Assembly: GCF_000428725.1 (NCBI RefSeq)
Contig: NZ_KE386791.1
Coordinates: forward strand, 1 to 64,000
Reading direction: 5' to 3'
Length of the DNA: 64,000 nucleotides
Source: Psychromonas aquimarina ATCC BAA-1526
Lineage (GTDB): Bacteria > Pseudomonadota > Gammaproteobacteria > Enterobacterales > Psychromonadaceae
Within the stretch, counting starts at the first letter, position 1; the number at the start of each line of letters is the position of its first letter. Below, one piece after another: positions 46,709-55,958 of this stretch. The notes beneath the pieces were generated by a model. It made no database searches. It was not told the DNA's origin and saw only the letters and a list, made by a program, of their open reading frames with translations. A program made the position numbers and the translations under genes.

Positions 46709-48550
46709 ATGAGTAATAAATTTACACGTCGTGATTTTCTGAGAATGTCTGCTGCAGGTGTCGGAGCAGTGGTTGTTTCGTCAGGTTTAGCAGGCTGTAA
46801 TTCAAGCAGCGGTGGTTCAGTCATTGAGAACGGCAGCGGCGGGGGCGTCGATAACGGCCAGGGAGAAGTTAGTCTTGATAAGCGCAAAGCTTCGTTTAAT
46901 CACGGTGTTGCCAGCGGCGATCCGCTTAGTGATCGGGTTATTTTATGGACTCGTGCAACGCCGCAGCTGCTGGACGGTGAAACAGTTGATACAATTACTG
47001 AGTTTCCCGTCAGCTGGGAAGTTGCAACGGATAGTGAATTTAAAAATGTGATCCGCAACGGCTCGACTAATACCAGTTTTGAAAGCGATTTTACCGTTAA
47101 AGTTGATGCTGTCGGCCTTGATGCCGGTGTTGATTATTACTTCCGCTTTATTTGTAACGGCGTAGTGTCGGCTGCCGCTAAAACCCGCACTCTTCCTGAG
47201 GGGGATGTTGCACTGGCTAAATTTGCCGTGGTCAGCTGTGCTAACTATCACTGTGGGTACTTTAATGTATACAAAGAAATTGCTAAAGAAGACGGCCTTG
47301 ATGCGGTACTGCATTTAGGCGATTATATCTATGAATATGGTGATGAACATTCCAATGTAGCGCTGTTTGAGAGTAAGTCCGGCGGTGCGCAGCGTCTCAC
47401 CGGTATCGGACCTAAAGGCGGCTGTATCACGCTGGCAGATTACCGCAGCCGTTATGCGCTGCATCATCTTGAGCCGGAATTACAGGAAGCACACCATAGA
47501 GTGCCTTTTATCACAGTTTGGGACGATCACGAACTGGCTAACGACGTATATATGGATGGTGCAGAGGCACATAATCCGGATATACACGGTCCCTGGGAGC
47601 CGCGCCGAGCCGCCGCTTTACAGACTTATTTTGAATGGATGCCGATCCGTCCTGCTTCCTTCGGTGATAATGAAACGATCACCCGTCAGTTTAAATACGG
47701 TAACTTAGTTGATCTAATGATGCTTGATACCCGTATCGCTGGGCGCGAAGTGCCGCCCGATATGTTTAACTATATTGATTTCAGTAACGGTACACTGGAT
47801 AAAGATAATTACCTGCAGGATGTTGCTCAGGAACGCGGCATGTTAGGCGCAGAGCAGTTCCACTGGCTGTCAACTAAGCTGTATGAATCAGATGCCAAAT
47901 GGCAGGTGATCGGCCAGCAGGTACCGATGGCCAGACTGGAGATGCCGACTACGCCGTTTATGATGTGCTTCGGCGGCGCCGGTGCGCATACGCCGGCTAT
48001 GATTGACGGGCTTATTGATATCAAGAACCGTATGGCGGCCGGTGATCCGACCGTTAGCGATGCTGAGAAAGCTGAAGTTGCAGACGTTATTCCGTTTCGC
48101 TCTACCGCCTGGGATGGTTACAACAGCGAACGTAATATGCTTCTGCAGAATGCTAAATACCACAGGGCGAATCTGATAGTACTGGCCGGGGATACGCATA
48201 ACTTCTGGGCAAACCGCCTGACTATTGATAACGGCGAGTCTGTCGGTGTGGAGTTTGCCATCGGTTCGATCAGCTCATTTGGTCATGAAACTTATTTTAA
48301 ACTTGAAGATAGCGATGCTGCAGAAATCGGCCCCCGCTTAGGTGCATTTGCTGACGATGTAGAATACTTTAACCTGTACCGTCGTGGTTTTATGCTCCTG
48401 AGTTTCACTCAGGCGGAAACGACTGCTGAATTTAAGTATATCGATACGGCATTCAGCCGTGATTATAACAAGGTGGCAGGTCCGGTGTTTAAAGTAGATG
48501 CTTCAGATGCGACGAAGGTGATTACGGTATCGGATCCTGACAGCCTCTAA
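46709..48550 (+). CDS. phoD: Alkaline phosphatase D (PhoD) family protein, Tat-exported
   Basis: 613 residues. The twin-arginine motif FTRRDFLRMSAAGVG is followed by a hydrophobic stretch ending LAGC, so this is a putative Tat-exported lipoprotein; a Ser/Gly-rich linker follows. The PhoD-type N-terminal Fn3-like domain starts at FNHGVASGDPLSDRVILWTR, and the metallophosphatase core has VVSCANYHCGYFN, LHLGDYIYEYG, TVWDDHELANDV and VLAGDTHNFWAN. It hydrolyses phosphate mono- or diesters outside the inner membrane. Terminator downstream. Confidence 0.94.
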   Translation: MSNKFTRRDFLRMSAAGVGAVVVSSGLAGCNSSSGGSVIENGSGGGVDNGQGEVSLDKRKASFNHGVASGDPLSDRVILWTRATPQLLDGETVDTITEFPVSWEVATDSEFKNVIRNGSTNTSFESDFTVKVDAVGLDAGVDYYFRFICNGVVSAAAKTRTLPEGDVALAKFAVVSCANYHCGYFNVYKEIAKEDGLDAVLHLGDYIYEYGDEHSNVALFESKSGGAQRLTGIGPKGGCITLADYRSRYALHHLEPELQEAHHRVPFITVWDDHELANDVYMDGAEAHNPDIHGPWEPRRAAALQTYFEWMPIRPASFGDNETITRQFKYGNLVDLMMLDTRIAGREVPPDMFNYIDFSNGTLDKDNYLQDVAQERGMLGAEQFHWLSTKLYESDAKWQVIGQQVPMARLEMPTTPFMMCFGGAGAHTPAMIDGLIDIKNRMAAGDPTVSDAEKAEVADVIPFRSTAWDGYNSERNMLLQNAKYHRANLIVLAGDTHNFWANRLTIDNGESVGVEFAIGSISSFGHETYFKLEDSDAAEIGPRLGAFADDVEYFNLYRRGFMLLSFTQAETTAEFKYIDTAFSRDYNKVAGPVFKVDASDATKVITVSDPDSL

Positions 48551-48633
48551 CAGGTTGAATAAATCACAGAAAATGTCTGTTCAGGCTTGTTGTAAATGAT
48601 TTTTTTAGTATAACCTCTTGTTATTACTACGAA

Positions 48634-48668
48634 ATGGTTACTTGATTTTTTCAAGTAACCATTTTTTG
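48634..48668 (+). terminator. Terminator of phoD
   Basis: 12-bp stem ATGGTTACTTGA / TCAAGTAACCAT with a T5 loop and T-rich tail. Confidence 0.9.
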
Positions 48669-48816
48669 TTTTTAGCGGTGAAAACGTTAACATTATTTTG
48701 GTGAACTGCATGGCGCTGTTACGAAATGTTACGATATTGTTCTCTTGGATACAGTAAATTGAAGTGCATAAATTTAGATTAGACTAAAATAAATAAACAG
48801 CATACAGGGAGAAATG

Positions 48817-49845
48817 ATGTTCTATATAAACAGTTGTGCGTTTGCTCTTTACCATATATTAAAAGAGATAGATCCCGAAAATCAGGTATTAAATACCATC
48901 AAATTAGAAGCTTTTTCCGGGGCCGAGGCTTGTTTTATCAGTGAGGACCGGGTTCTGCCGGTACTGCATGCTTTGCATAAAGCCGGATTTTATCATCGTT
49001 TTGAGTTAAAAATGTTAGCACAAGCCGCTGACAGTTATGTTGAACAGGGGCGTTGTCTTTCTATGATGGCCCGGGGAGATCTCGGCAGTGTTGCACGCAG
49101 TTATATCTGTAATGCACCAACCATGGGGCATTTTATTCAAAGGATGATTGATGATCTGATGTTTGCTAACCGGGCACTCTCCTTTGATATTAAACACACT
49201 CATGAACATGTTGAAATTAGATTAAATTTTAATAATGAAGAGAAAAATTTTAATCACGGTCAGGGATTATTATTCTTTATTGCTTATCTTGCTCAGCTGT
49301 TCTTCGGAAGGCAGGTTAAGATTGATTCATTTTTCTGCACTGAAGATAAGCTGGATCTTGAGACGTACCGATCCCATGTATCGGGAACCTTGGCCTCTGC
49401 TGGAGAAAATTACATTCGCTTTAAAAAGGATGATTTTAATCTGCTTAATCAGCATCATAATGCTTATGTGGATGATGAATTAAAATTAATGCTTAAAACT
49501 TTAAGACCCTGCGAGCCTGATTTTGATAATATTAAAGAAGATGTATTAAGCAAAATTAAAGAGTACTTTTTAGAAACCAATGATTATATATCTGCAGATG
49601 CAATGGCGCATCAGTTTAATATGAGTCAGTCTACTCTGTATAGAAAACTCGAAAGTGTTAATACCTCTTACCGGGAACTGGTCGAAATGACCAGGAAAGA
49701 GCTGGCGTTGAAATTAATCAGAGAAAGTGCTGTTTCATTCGGCGAGATCAGCCATAAACTGGGATATTCTAATTTAACCGGCTTTAACAGAGCATTTAAG
49801 CGCTGGTTAGATATCAGTCCGACTGAATATAGACGTAATTTATAA
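48817..49845 (+). CDS. AraC family transcriptional regulator
   Basis: 342 residues. The N-terminal ~220 residues are an AraC-type arabinose-binding-like (DUF/HTH-associated) domain resembling OruR/ArgR-type regulators; the C-terminal HTH_18 domain lies at ~240-340, with MAHQFNMSQSTLYRKLESVN as one helix-turn-helix and ISHKLGYSNLTGFNRAFKRW plus ISPTEYR as the other. ATG 48817 is preferred to 48814 because AGGGAG is then five bases upstream. Target unknown; downstream genes are ~270 bases away. Confidence 0.87.
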   Translation: MFYINSCAFALYHILKEIDPENQVLNTIKLEAFSGAEACFISEDRVLPVLHALHKAGFYHRFELKMLAQAADSYVEQGRCLSMMARGDLGSVARSYICNAPTMGHFIQRMIDDLMFANRALSFDIKHTHEHVEIRLNFNNEEKNFNHGQGLLFFIAYLAQLFFGRQVKIDSFFCTEDKLDLETYRSHVSGTLASAGENYIRFKKDDFNLLNQHHNAYVDDELKLMLKTLRPCEPDFDNIKEDVLSKIKEYFLETNDYISADAMAHQFNMSQSTLYRKLESVNTSYRELVEMTRKELALKLIRESAVSFGEISHKLGYSNLTGFNRAFKRWLDISPTEYRRNL

Positions 49846-50038
49846 ATTCAACATAACTTTCAAAACTATGCCGCCGGTAAGGAAAAGCGCAATCTCCTGC
49901 CGGCTGCGTGCATATAAACTGTAAATATCAAGCACAGCTCAATAAAACTGCCTCTGGAATCATTTATACTGCTCTGTCGTATCGAAGAGTCAACTGCGCT
50001 GGTTTAGAAAAGCTCATATTTTCTGTTCTGTACGTATA

Positions 50039-50086
50039 ATACTAATTCCATTAATTAAATGAGTAAAAAATTATTGGATTTGCTAT
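50039..50086. mobile_element. Internally deleted relative of the ATACCAATTCC MITE
   Basis: ATACTAATTCCATTAATTA at the left matches the first 19 bases of the 31203 element except one base, and the right end GGATTTGCTAT resembles its GGATTTGGTAT. Only 48 bp remain. Confidence 0.5.
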
Positions 50087-50116
50087 AAGTATGTAATTTA
50101 ATTTAGGAAGTCATTC

Positions 50117-50356
50117 ATGGAAAAAAAAGACAATATGCCTCTCTGGGCATACTGGGCTCTATTGGGAATAAAAACACGTAAAACAGCTATGAAATTTTTT
50201 ATCGGTTCTTTGATTTTATCGGTAGTTATCACTATTTACGGAGTTTTTATCAAAGATTACTCTCTGGCATCACTTTTCTTCGTACCTTTATGGTACTGGA
50301 TATCTATAAAATGGGTTGATGTCTATTCAACCTGGGCGCAGCCTGAAAATTCATAA
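50117..50356 (+). CDS. Small two-helix membrane protein
   Basis: 79 residues, not recognised. Two hydrophobic segments: FFIGSLILSVVITIYGVFI (~28-46) and LASLFFVPLWYWISIKWV (~50-67), with a charged N-terminus (MEKKDN). AGGAAG precedes the ATG. No operon partner. Start lies 30 bases after a MITE relic. Confidence 0.65.
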   Translation: MEKKDNMPLWAYWALLGIKTRKTAMKFFIGSLILSVVITIYGVFIKDYSLASLFFVPLWYWISIKWVDVYSTWAQPENS

Positions 50357-50571
50357 CAACAATGTCACGGTTTGGCCTCCTGTTTAGGAGTATCCGCGAG
50401 TCTTGTGTTTTAACTTTTTTGTGAAACACAAGACCTGACAGCTTCAACCCGCATATCTATATAGCTTTACTTATCCCGCAGTCAGTTTCCCTTATTTATT
50501 ACTGCTCCAGGTTGGCAAAGATTACCTGACTCAGCCATAGTTGTAGCAGGCTTGTTGTTTGGAGACTGTAG

Positions 50572-52284
50572 ATGGTGTCTCTTTCTCTGCGTTTTATGGT
50601 TCTTTTATTGTTCACTATGCTGGCGGGCGTCTCGGCACAGGGTGCTGCTTTGCAAAAACACATGGCAGAGAAGTGGGCTGCGGATGAGTTTCAACCTTCA
50701 ACATTAACTGTAAATGAACAGATGCAGGAGATGAACTGGTTTATTAAAGCCTCTGAACCCTATCGGGGAATGCAGATCCGGGTTGTATCTGAGCGCATAA
50801 CCACTCATTGGTATGAAGCTAGCGTTCTGGCAAAAGCCTTCTTTGAAATTACCGGTATTCATGTGGTGCACGAGTTAACCGGTGAAGATGATGTGATTAA
50901 GAAACTGTCTGCGCAGATTTTAACCGGCCAGAATATATATGATGCCTATATCAATGACAGCGATCTTATCGGTACCCACTTCAGATCAGATGCGGTTGTT
51001 GCCCTCTCTGATTTTATAAAAGCGAAGGGGGCTGATGTTACCCTGCCTAGTTTAGATCTGCAGGACTTTATCGGCCTTAAATTTACTACCGGCCCCGACG
51101 GCAAGCTGTATCAGCTGCCGGATCAGCAGTTTGCCAATCTCTACTGGTATCGCCATGACTGGTTTAACCGTAAAGATTTTAAAAAACGTTTTAAATCCCG
51201 TTATGGTTATGAACTGGGAGTTCCGCAAAACTGGCAGGCATATGAAGATATAGCGGAGTTTTTTAGTAAAGATATTAAAGAGATAGACGGTCAGCGTGTC
51301 TATGGTCATATGGATTATGCTAAAACGGATCCTTCTCTCGGCTGGCGCATGTCAGATGCATGGTTTTCCATGGCCGGGGTCGGGGACAGGGGGCTGCCTA
51401 ACGGGCTTCCCGTTGATGAGTGGGGAATCAAAGTTGAGCAGTGTCGCCCGGTCGGGGCAAGTGTGCAGCGCGGCGGCGCATTAAACAGTCCGGCTGCGGT
51501 TTATGCGGTTGACAAATTCAAAGAGTGGTTAACTAAATATGCGCCAAAGCAGGCCTCTGAACTTAATTTTACACAGGCAGGGCAGTGGCCGGGAAAAGGC
51601 ATTATTGCGCAGCAGATATTCTGGTATACAGCATTTGTTGCAGATCTCACTAAACCCGGATTAGCGGTAATGAACAGTGACGGGACACCAAAATGGCGGA
51701 TCGCACCGTCTCCTGTGGGTAAATACTGGCAAAGCGGTATGAAATCGGGTTATCAGGATGCGGGATCATGGACATTACTAAAAAACACACCGTTAAAACG
51801 TCAGCAGGCCGCCTGGCTGTATGCGCAGTTTGTGGTATCGAAAACCGTGTCCCTTAAAAAAACCTTAGTCGGATTAACACCGATCCGTTTATCTGATATT
51901 GAATCCGATGTAATGAGTGAACGCGCTCCTTACCTTGGCGGTTTAGTTGAATTTTACCGCAGCCGCGGGCGTGATGTCTGGACGCCGACGGGAACTAATG
52001 TACCTGACTATCCGGGGCTTGCCGGTTACTGGTGGCAGTATATTTCGCAGATTATTGAGGGAAAAGTTTCCACACAGAGCGGACTGGATAATTTTGCCGC
52101 TGCAGTGGATAGACATTTAGCCCGGCTGGGCGAGTCGGCACCGGGTAAATGCGCGCCTAAATTAAACCCGCTTTCCAAAAGAGACTTCTGGCTGAAGAAA
52201 AGCGGTTCGCCTAAAGCTGTAATAAATGAGTCTCCCGCAGGTAAGACTCTGCCTTATCAGGAGGCTGTTAATGTCTGGAAATAG
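50572..52284 (+). CDS. Extracellular solute-binding protein, GlpV-like (glycerol-type ABC SBP)
   Basis: 570 residues, unusually long for a binding protein. Signal peptide to about residue 25, then MAEKWAADEFQPSTLTVNEQ, NIYDAYINDSDLIGTH, LDLQDFIGLKFTTGPDGKLY, LPDQQFANLYWYRHDWFN and GVPQNWQAYEDIAEFF. These blocks match what I recall of GlpV, the glycerol-binding protein of rhizobial GlpSTPQUV. The ABC partners are not in the window. Its stop overlaps the start of the next gene by 14 bases. Confidence 0.78.
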   Translation: MVSLSLRFMVLLLFTMLAGVSAQGAALQKHMAEKWAADEFQPSTLTVNEQMQEMNWFIKASEPYRGMQIRVVSERITTHWYEASVLAKAFFEITGIHVVHELTGEDDVIKKLSAQILTGQNIYDAYINDSDLIGTHFRSDAVVALSDFIKAKGADVTLPSLDLQDFIGLKFTTGPDGKLYQLPDQQFANLYWYRHDWFNRKDFKKRFKSRYGYELGVPQNWQAYEDIAEFFSKDIKEIDGQRVYGHMDYAKTDPSLGWRMSDAWFSMAGVGDRGLPNGLPVDEWGIKVEQCRPVGASVQRGGALNSPAAVYAVDKFKEWLTKYAPKQASELNFTQAGQWPGKGIIAQQIFWYTAFVADLTKPGLAVMNSDGTPKWRIAPSPVGKYWQSGMKSGYQDAGSWTLLKNTPLKRQQAAWLYAQFVVSKTVSLKKTLVGLTPIRLSDIESDVMSERAPYLGGLVEFYRSRGRDVWTPTGTNVPDYPGLAGYWWQYISQIIEGKVSTQSGLDNFAAAVDRHLARLGESAPGKCAPKLNPLSKRDFWLKKSGSPKAVINESPAGKTLPYQEAVNVWK

Positions 52285-53062
52285 TAAAAACAGTGATTAT
52301 GTAGCTCCACCGCCCGGGCTGATAAATATTTCTCCGGCTTTATTGTGCAGAGCTCTTGTGCTGGTTTTATTACTATTGTTGTCTGTATCCACACTCCGCG
52401 CCGAGCCGCTTAATATACTAACCTACGAAGAGTCTCCCTATGCTCTGATGGTTGGCAAAACCCAGAAAGGTTTACTGGTGGATATGCTTGCAGAGCTTTT
52501 TTCCCGTACCAGTCTGCGCTATAAACTGCGTTTTATTCCCTTAAAAAGGGCGATTATTACTGTTGAGCGCAAGCCCGGTTATTGTGTTTTACCTATTGTG
52601 CGCAGTCAGGAGCGTGAAGCAAATTTTCAGTGGATAAGCCCGATGCTGGTCTCCCGTTATGGTTTATTTAGCCAGGAAAAACGTTCAATTCCGCTGGTCA
52701 CTTTAAATGATGCCCGGCCCTATAAAATCGGCAGTTTCCTCGGCAGCGGTATTGGTGAGTATTTACTGGATCTGGGGTTTAAGGTAGAGCTGACATCCCT
52801 GAGTGCTTTAAATCTGCATAAATTAAAGCGGGGACGATTTGAGCTTTGGGCGGCAGATTTGATAAGTGCACGGGAAATGATGCGTAAACAGGGTATTAAG
52901 TTCGGCCGTCCTGAACTGGTTTTTTATACTTCCATACGTGCTATGGCCTGTTATAGAGGCATGCCTGCTGAACAGTTAAGTGAACTGCAGAATGCGCTGC
53001 TGAGCATGTACCAGGATGGATTTATGAAAGCCTTATACCTTGAATATGGTGTAGATATGTAG
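52271..53062 (+). CDS. Periplasmic solute-binding protein (SBP_bac_3 type), coupled to the GlpV-like gene
   Basis: 263 residues. N-terminal hydrophobic segment (ALVLVLLLLLSVSTLRA) preceded by ~35 residues, so the signal peptide is long or acts as an anchor. Core: LNILTYEESPYALMVG, KGLLVDMLAELFSR, VLPIVRSQEREANFQWISP and YKIGSFLGSGIGEYLL. A distant relative of the pair at 29-31 kb. ATG 52271 follows AGGAGG by six bases and overlaps the upstream stop, so translational coupling is likely. Ligand unknown. Confidence 0.82.
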   Translation: MSGNSKNSDYVAPPPGLINISPALLCRALVLVLLLLLSVSTLRAEPLNILTYEESPYALMVGKTQKGLLVDMLAELFSRTSLRYKLRFIPLKRAIITVERKPGYCVLPIVRSQEREANFQWISPMLVSRYGLFSQEKRSIPLVTLNDARPYKIGSFLGSGIGEYLLDLGFKVELTSLSALNLHKLKRGRFELWAADLISAREMMRKQGIKFGRPELVFYTSIRAMACYRGMPAEQLSELQNALLSMYQDGFMKALYLEYGVDM

Positions 53063-53070
53063 GTAGAAAA

Positions 53071-53098
53071 ATAAGCGGCTGTAGATACAGCCGCTTAT
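53071..53098. terminator. Bidirectional terminator
   Basis: 12-bp perfect stem ATAAGCGGCTGT / ACAGCCGCTTAT with an AGAT loop between convergent genes. Confidence 0.88.
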
Positions 53099-53125
53099 AT
53101 GCAGAAAAAAACAGTTTATCTTGAC

Positions 53126-54277
53126 TCAGAGAGCCGGCGGCAGCTGTCTAAGCAGAGGAAATGCCTGTTTCATATGCTCCTGAGTAACCACGAAACCAAT
53201 CAGCTGGTCATTATTGTCAAACGCTTTAGCCGTCATTCCCTGATTAGATGCGTCAATCTGCCAGCGTGCTTCCGCCTGCGTCGTACTGCCGCAAAGCTGG
53301 ATCGGATAGTCCGGTGTTTTTACTTTCACCAGCATGGCCGGCAGTTTTATTTCGCTTGGCTGGCCAAGTAGTGTTTTGGCCAGTGCATTGGCGCTTAATA
53401 ATATCGGCTGCAGGAAGGGCTGCAGTTTACCTTGTATTTCTGCACAGTCACCAAGCGCGTAAACATCGCGGGCAGAGGTCTGAAGCTTAGAGTCAACTAC
53501 TATACCGCGGCGGCAGCTGATCCCTGCTTCACTTGCCAGACGGGCATTCGCCTGCAGGCCGGCGGCAGAAATGACTGCGTCAACCTGAAAAGTCCGGCCG
53601 CAGTCAAGTGTGATATCCATACTCCGGCCGTCTGCTGCTTGTTCAAGTCTGCTGACTTTAGTGCCAAGATTAATATCGACCCCTGAATTTCCTAAGCTCT
53701 GATACAGCTGGGCTGCTATAAAATCAGGCAGCATAGCCGCCAGCAGACTCTTTGCCGGATCAACCATTACAACTTTTCTGCCGCTGCTGCTTAAATCCAT
53801 GGCAATTTCTGTTCCAATCAGGCCGGCTCCAATGACCAGCACCGATTCAGCTTCAGTTAGAGTCTGCTGTGCGTTCTTATATTCAGACAAGCTGTTTAAG
53901 GTAATTATCCGATCGCTCCCGCAGCCCTGTGTCGGCGGTATAAAAGCCGATGCTCCCGTTGCCAGAACCAGCTTGTCATAAGCGAATTGTTTATTATTAG
54001 CTGTTAAGGTTTTATTAAGCGTGTCGATTGAGTCGACTCTGTGCCGGGTTAACAAGGTGATATTGTATTCAGCGGCAAACTGTAACGCATTCATCCTGAC
54101 CAGATCGCCGGCAGTCTGTTTCTTAGAAAACACATGACTGAGATCCGGTTTATTGTAGTCGTCACCATCGCAGGCGGTGATCACTGTAATTGCCTGCTGC
54201 GTATTTTGTCTACGCAGCGTTTTTACCAGCTGATAGGCTGCAAACCCGCTGCCGATAATAATAATTGGTTTGCTCAT
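53126..54277 (-). CDS. norW: Nitric oxide reductase FlRd-NAD+ reductase NorW
   Basis: 383 residues (E. coli NorW 377). FAD-binding [17 protein letters not shown] at the N-terminus, [13 protein letters not shown] near 105, an NAD-binding [17 protein letters not shown] near 145-162 and the FAD-contacting [12 protein letters not shown] near 270. It passes electrons from NADH to the rubredoxin part of NorV. ATG overlaps the norV stop by four bases (ATGA), a tight operon. Confidence 0.95.
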   Translation of the reverse strand: MSKPIIIIGSGFAAYQLVKTLRRQNTQQAITVITACDGDDYNKPDLSHVFSKKQTAGDLVRMNALQFAAEYNITLLTRHRVDSIDTLNKTLTANNKQFAYDKLVLATGASAFIPPTQGCGSDRIITLNSLSEYKNAQQTLTEAESVLVIGAGLIGTEIAMDLSSSGRKVVMVDPAKSLLAAMLPDFIAAQLYQSLGNSGVDINLGTKVSRLEQAADGRSMDITLDCGRTFQVDAVISAAGLQANARLASEAGISCRRGIVVDSKLQTSARDVYALGDCAEIQGKLQPFLQPILLSANALAKTLLGQPSEIKLPAMLVKVKTPDYPIQLCGSTTQAEARWQIDASNQGMTAKAFDNNDQLIGFVVTQEHMKQAFPLLRQLPPAL

Positions 54278-55758
54278 GCTGCGCTAACCTCGCTGAATTT
54301 TTCAAACACCTCTTTACCAAGGTTACACTCAGGACATAAGAAATAATCAGGTACTTCATCCCATGGGGTACCCGGGGCTACATCCTGATTGGGCTCGCCG
54401 TCTGCCGGATTGTATACCCATTGACAGACAGTGCACTGCATAAGCTGCTCATCTGATGCCTGCTGGTTTGTTGACTGCACTGGCTCTTGTGCACTGTCCT
54501 GTATTACCGGGGGCACTGTCTCATTGGCTGCCGGTTCATTATCGATGACCTGCTCCAGTTCATGCAGTGCCCATTGGCGTGCAATCAAACGGCCGTGCTC
54601 ACGACAGGCTAAAAGCGCCTTACCATCCGGACGCCATTTGGTTTTTAAACTGATGCAGGTTTCAAAACCGGAATCAGTTAACCGTGAGTGGATGCGGTCC
54701 ACTGCACCGCCGTTCCAGCCGTAACTGCCGAATGCGCCGGCTTTTTTGTTTTTGAAGCGCAGACCGGTGATCTCTTCCAGCATAGCGGCGACTTTGGGCA
54801 TCATGACATTATTCATGGTTGATGAACCGACCAGAATACCTTTAGAGCGGAACACATTAGACAGGATTTCATTTTTATCATGACGTGCAACATTAAATAC
54901 TTTTACGCTGACACCCGGATCTACTTCATGGATACCCTGAGCAACGGCATCGGCCATCATGCGGGTATTGTTAGACATGGTATCGTAAAAAATAGTGATA
55001 TGGTCTTCTTGATACTGATCTGCCCACTGCAGGTATTTTTCAATGATCTGCACCGGATTATCCCGCCAGACAACGCCGTGCGCAGTGGCAATCATATCTA
55101 CCGGCAAATTGAAGCTCAGCACTTCTTTGATTTTTGCCGTAACTAACGGGCTGAACGGTGTCAGGATATTCGCATAATAACGCAGGCACTGATCCATTAA
55201 TTCATTTTGATCTACCTGATCGTTGAATAAACGTTCATCACAATAGTGCTGTCCGAATGCATCGTTACTGAATAATACCGCATCACCGGTCAGATAGGTC
55301 ATCATGCTGTCCGGCCAGTGTAGCATAGGAGTCTCAATGAAAATCAGCTGTTTGCCGTTACCAATATCCAGAGTGTCGCCGGTTTTAACTGTGATAAAAT
55401 TCCAGTCCGGCTGATGATGGTGGCCGACAATTGAGTCGATCGCGTTTTCAGTGCAGTAAACAGGGGTATTAGGAATTTTATTAAGCAGGGCGCTTAGCGC
55501 TCCAGCATGATCTTCCTCTGCGTGATTGATAACGATATAATCAATGTCGCTGAGATTTATTTCCATTTCTAAATTCTGTACAAATTCATGACTGAATTTG
55601 TGATCAACAGTATCGATCAATACTGTTTTTTCTTCGCGGATCAAATAACTGTTGTAACTGGTACCTTTTTCCGTTTTGTACTCGGTGCCGTGAAAATCAC
55701 GTACTTCCCAGTCTCGTTGTCCGACCCAGTTAATGTTGTTTTTGATATGAATAGCCAT
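54274..55758 (-). CDS. norV: Anaerobic nitric oxide reductase flavorubredoxin NorV
   Basis: 494 residues. A metallo-beta-lactamase-like diiron domain (1-~250, ligands in [11 protein letters not shown] near 79-89), a flavodoxin domain (~255-400: [27 protein letters not shown] before it) and a C-terminal rubredoxin ([12 protein letters not shown] with the second pair in FLCPEC). It reduces NO to N2O under anoxia. Order norV-norW with divergent norR is as in E. coli. Confidence 0.97.
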   Translation of the reverse strand: MAIHIKNNINWVGQRDWEVRDFHGTEYKTEKGTSYNSYLIREEKTVLIDTVDHKFSHEFVQNLEMEINLSDIDYIVINHAEEDHAGALSALLNKIPNTPVYCTENAIDSIVGHHHQPDWNFITVKTGDTLDIGNGKQLIFIETPMLHWPDSMMTYLTGDAVLFSNDAFGQHYCDERLFNDQVDQNELMDQCLRYYANILTPFSPLVTAKIKEVLSFNLPVDMIATAHGVVWRDNPVQIIEKYLQWADQYQEDHITIFYDTMSNNTRMMADAVAQGIHEVDPGVSVKVFNVARHDKNEILSNVFRSKGILVGSSTMNNVMMPKVAAMLEEITGLRFKNKKAGAFGSYGWNGGAVDRIHSRLTDSGFETCISLKTKWRPDGKALLACREHGRLIARQWALHELEQVIDNEPAANETVPPVIQDSAQEPVQSTNQQASDEQLMQCTVCQWVYNPADGEPNQDVAPGTPWDEVPDYFLCPECNLGKEVFEKFSEVSAA

Positions 55759-55810
55759 TGAGGTACCTTATAAATAATATTAATAAAAAAGAAAAACTTA
55801 TTTACAGTAT

Positions 55811-55826
55811 TGCAACGGCTGTGCCA
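55811..55826 (-). promoter_or_regulatory. Sigma-54 promoter of norVW
   Basis: Minus-strand TGGCACAGCCGTTGCA: the -24 element TGGCAC and -12 element TTGC with GG-N10-GC spacing match the consensus closely. It lies ~55-70 bases before the norV start and downstream of the NorR boxes. Confidence 0.9.
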
Positions 55827-55880
55827 TGTTTGCAACTTGTTGTATTTGTTGGTGTTTATATTCATTGTTATTGGCTTTGT

Positions 55881-55935
55881 GTCATAATGACAGTGTTGAT
55901 TTTGTGTCATAATGACAGTAAGGTGTCCTAATGAC
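55881..55935. promoter_or_regulatory. Three NorR enhancer boxes
   Basis: GTCATAATGAC at 55881-55891 and 55906-55916, and GTCCTAATGAC at 55925-55935. The E. coli core is GTCA-N3-TGAC. The first two are perfect, the third differs by one base. Three sites match the three-site enhancer known in E. coli. The third lies only ~24 bases before norR, so autorepression is plausible. Confidence 0.9.
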
Positions 55936-55958
55936 ATTGTATTAACAGGGAATTGTTT

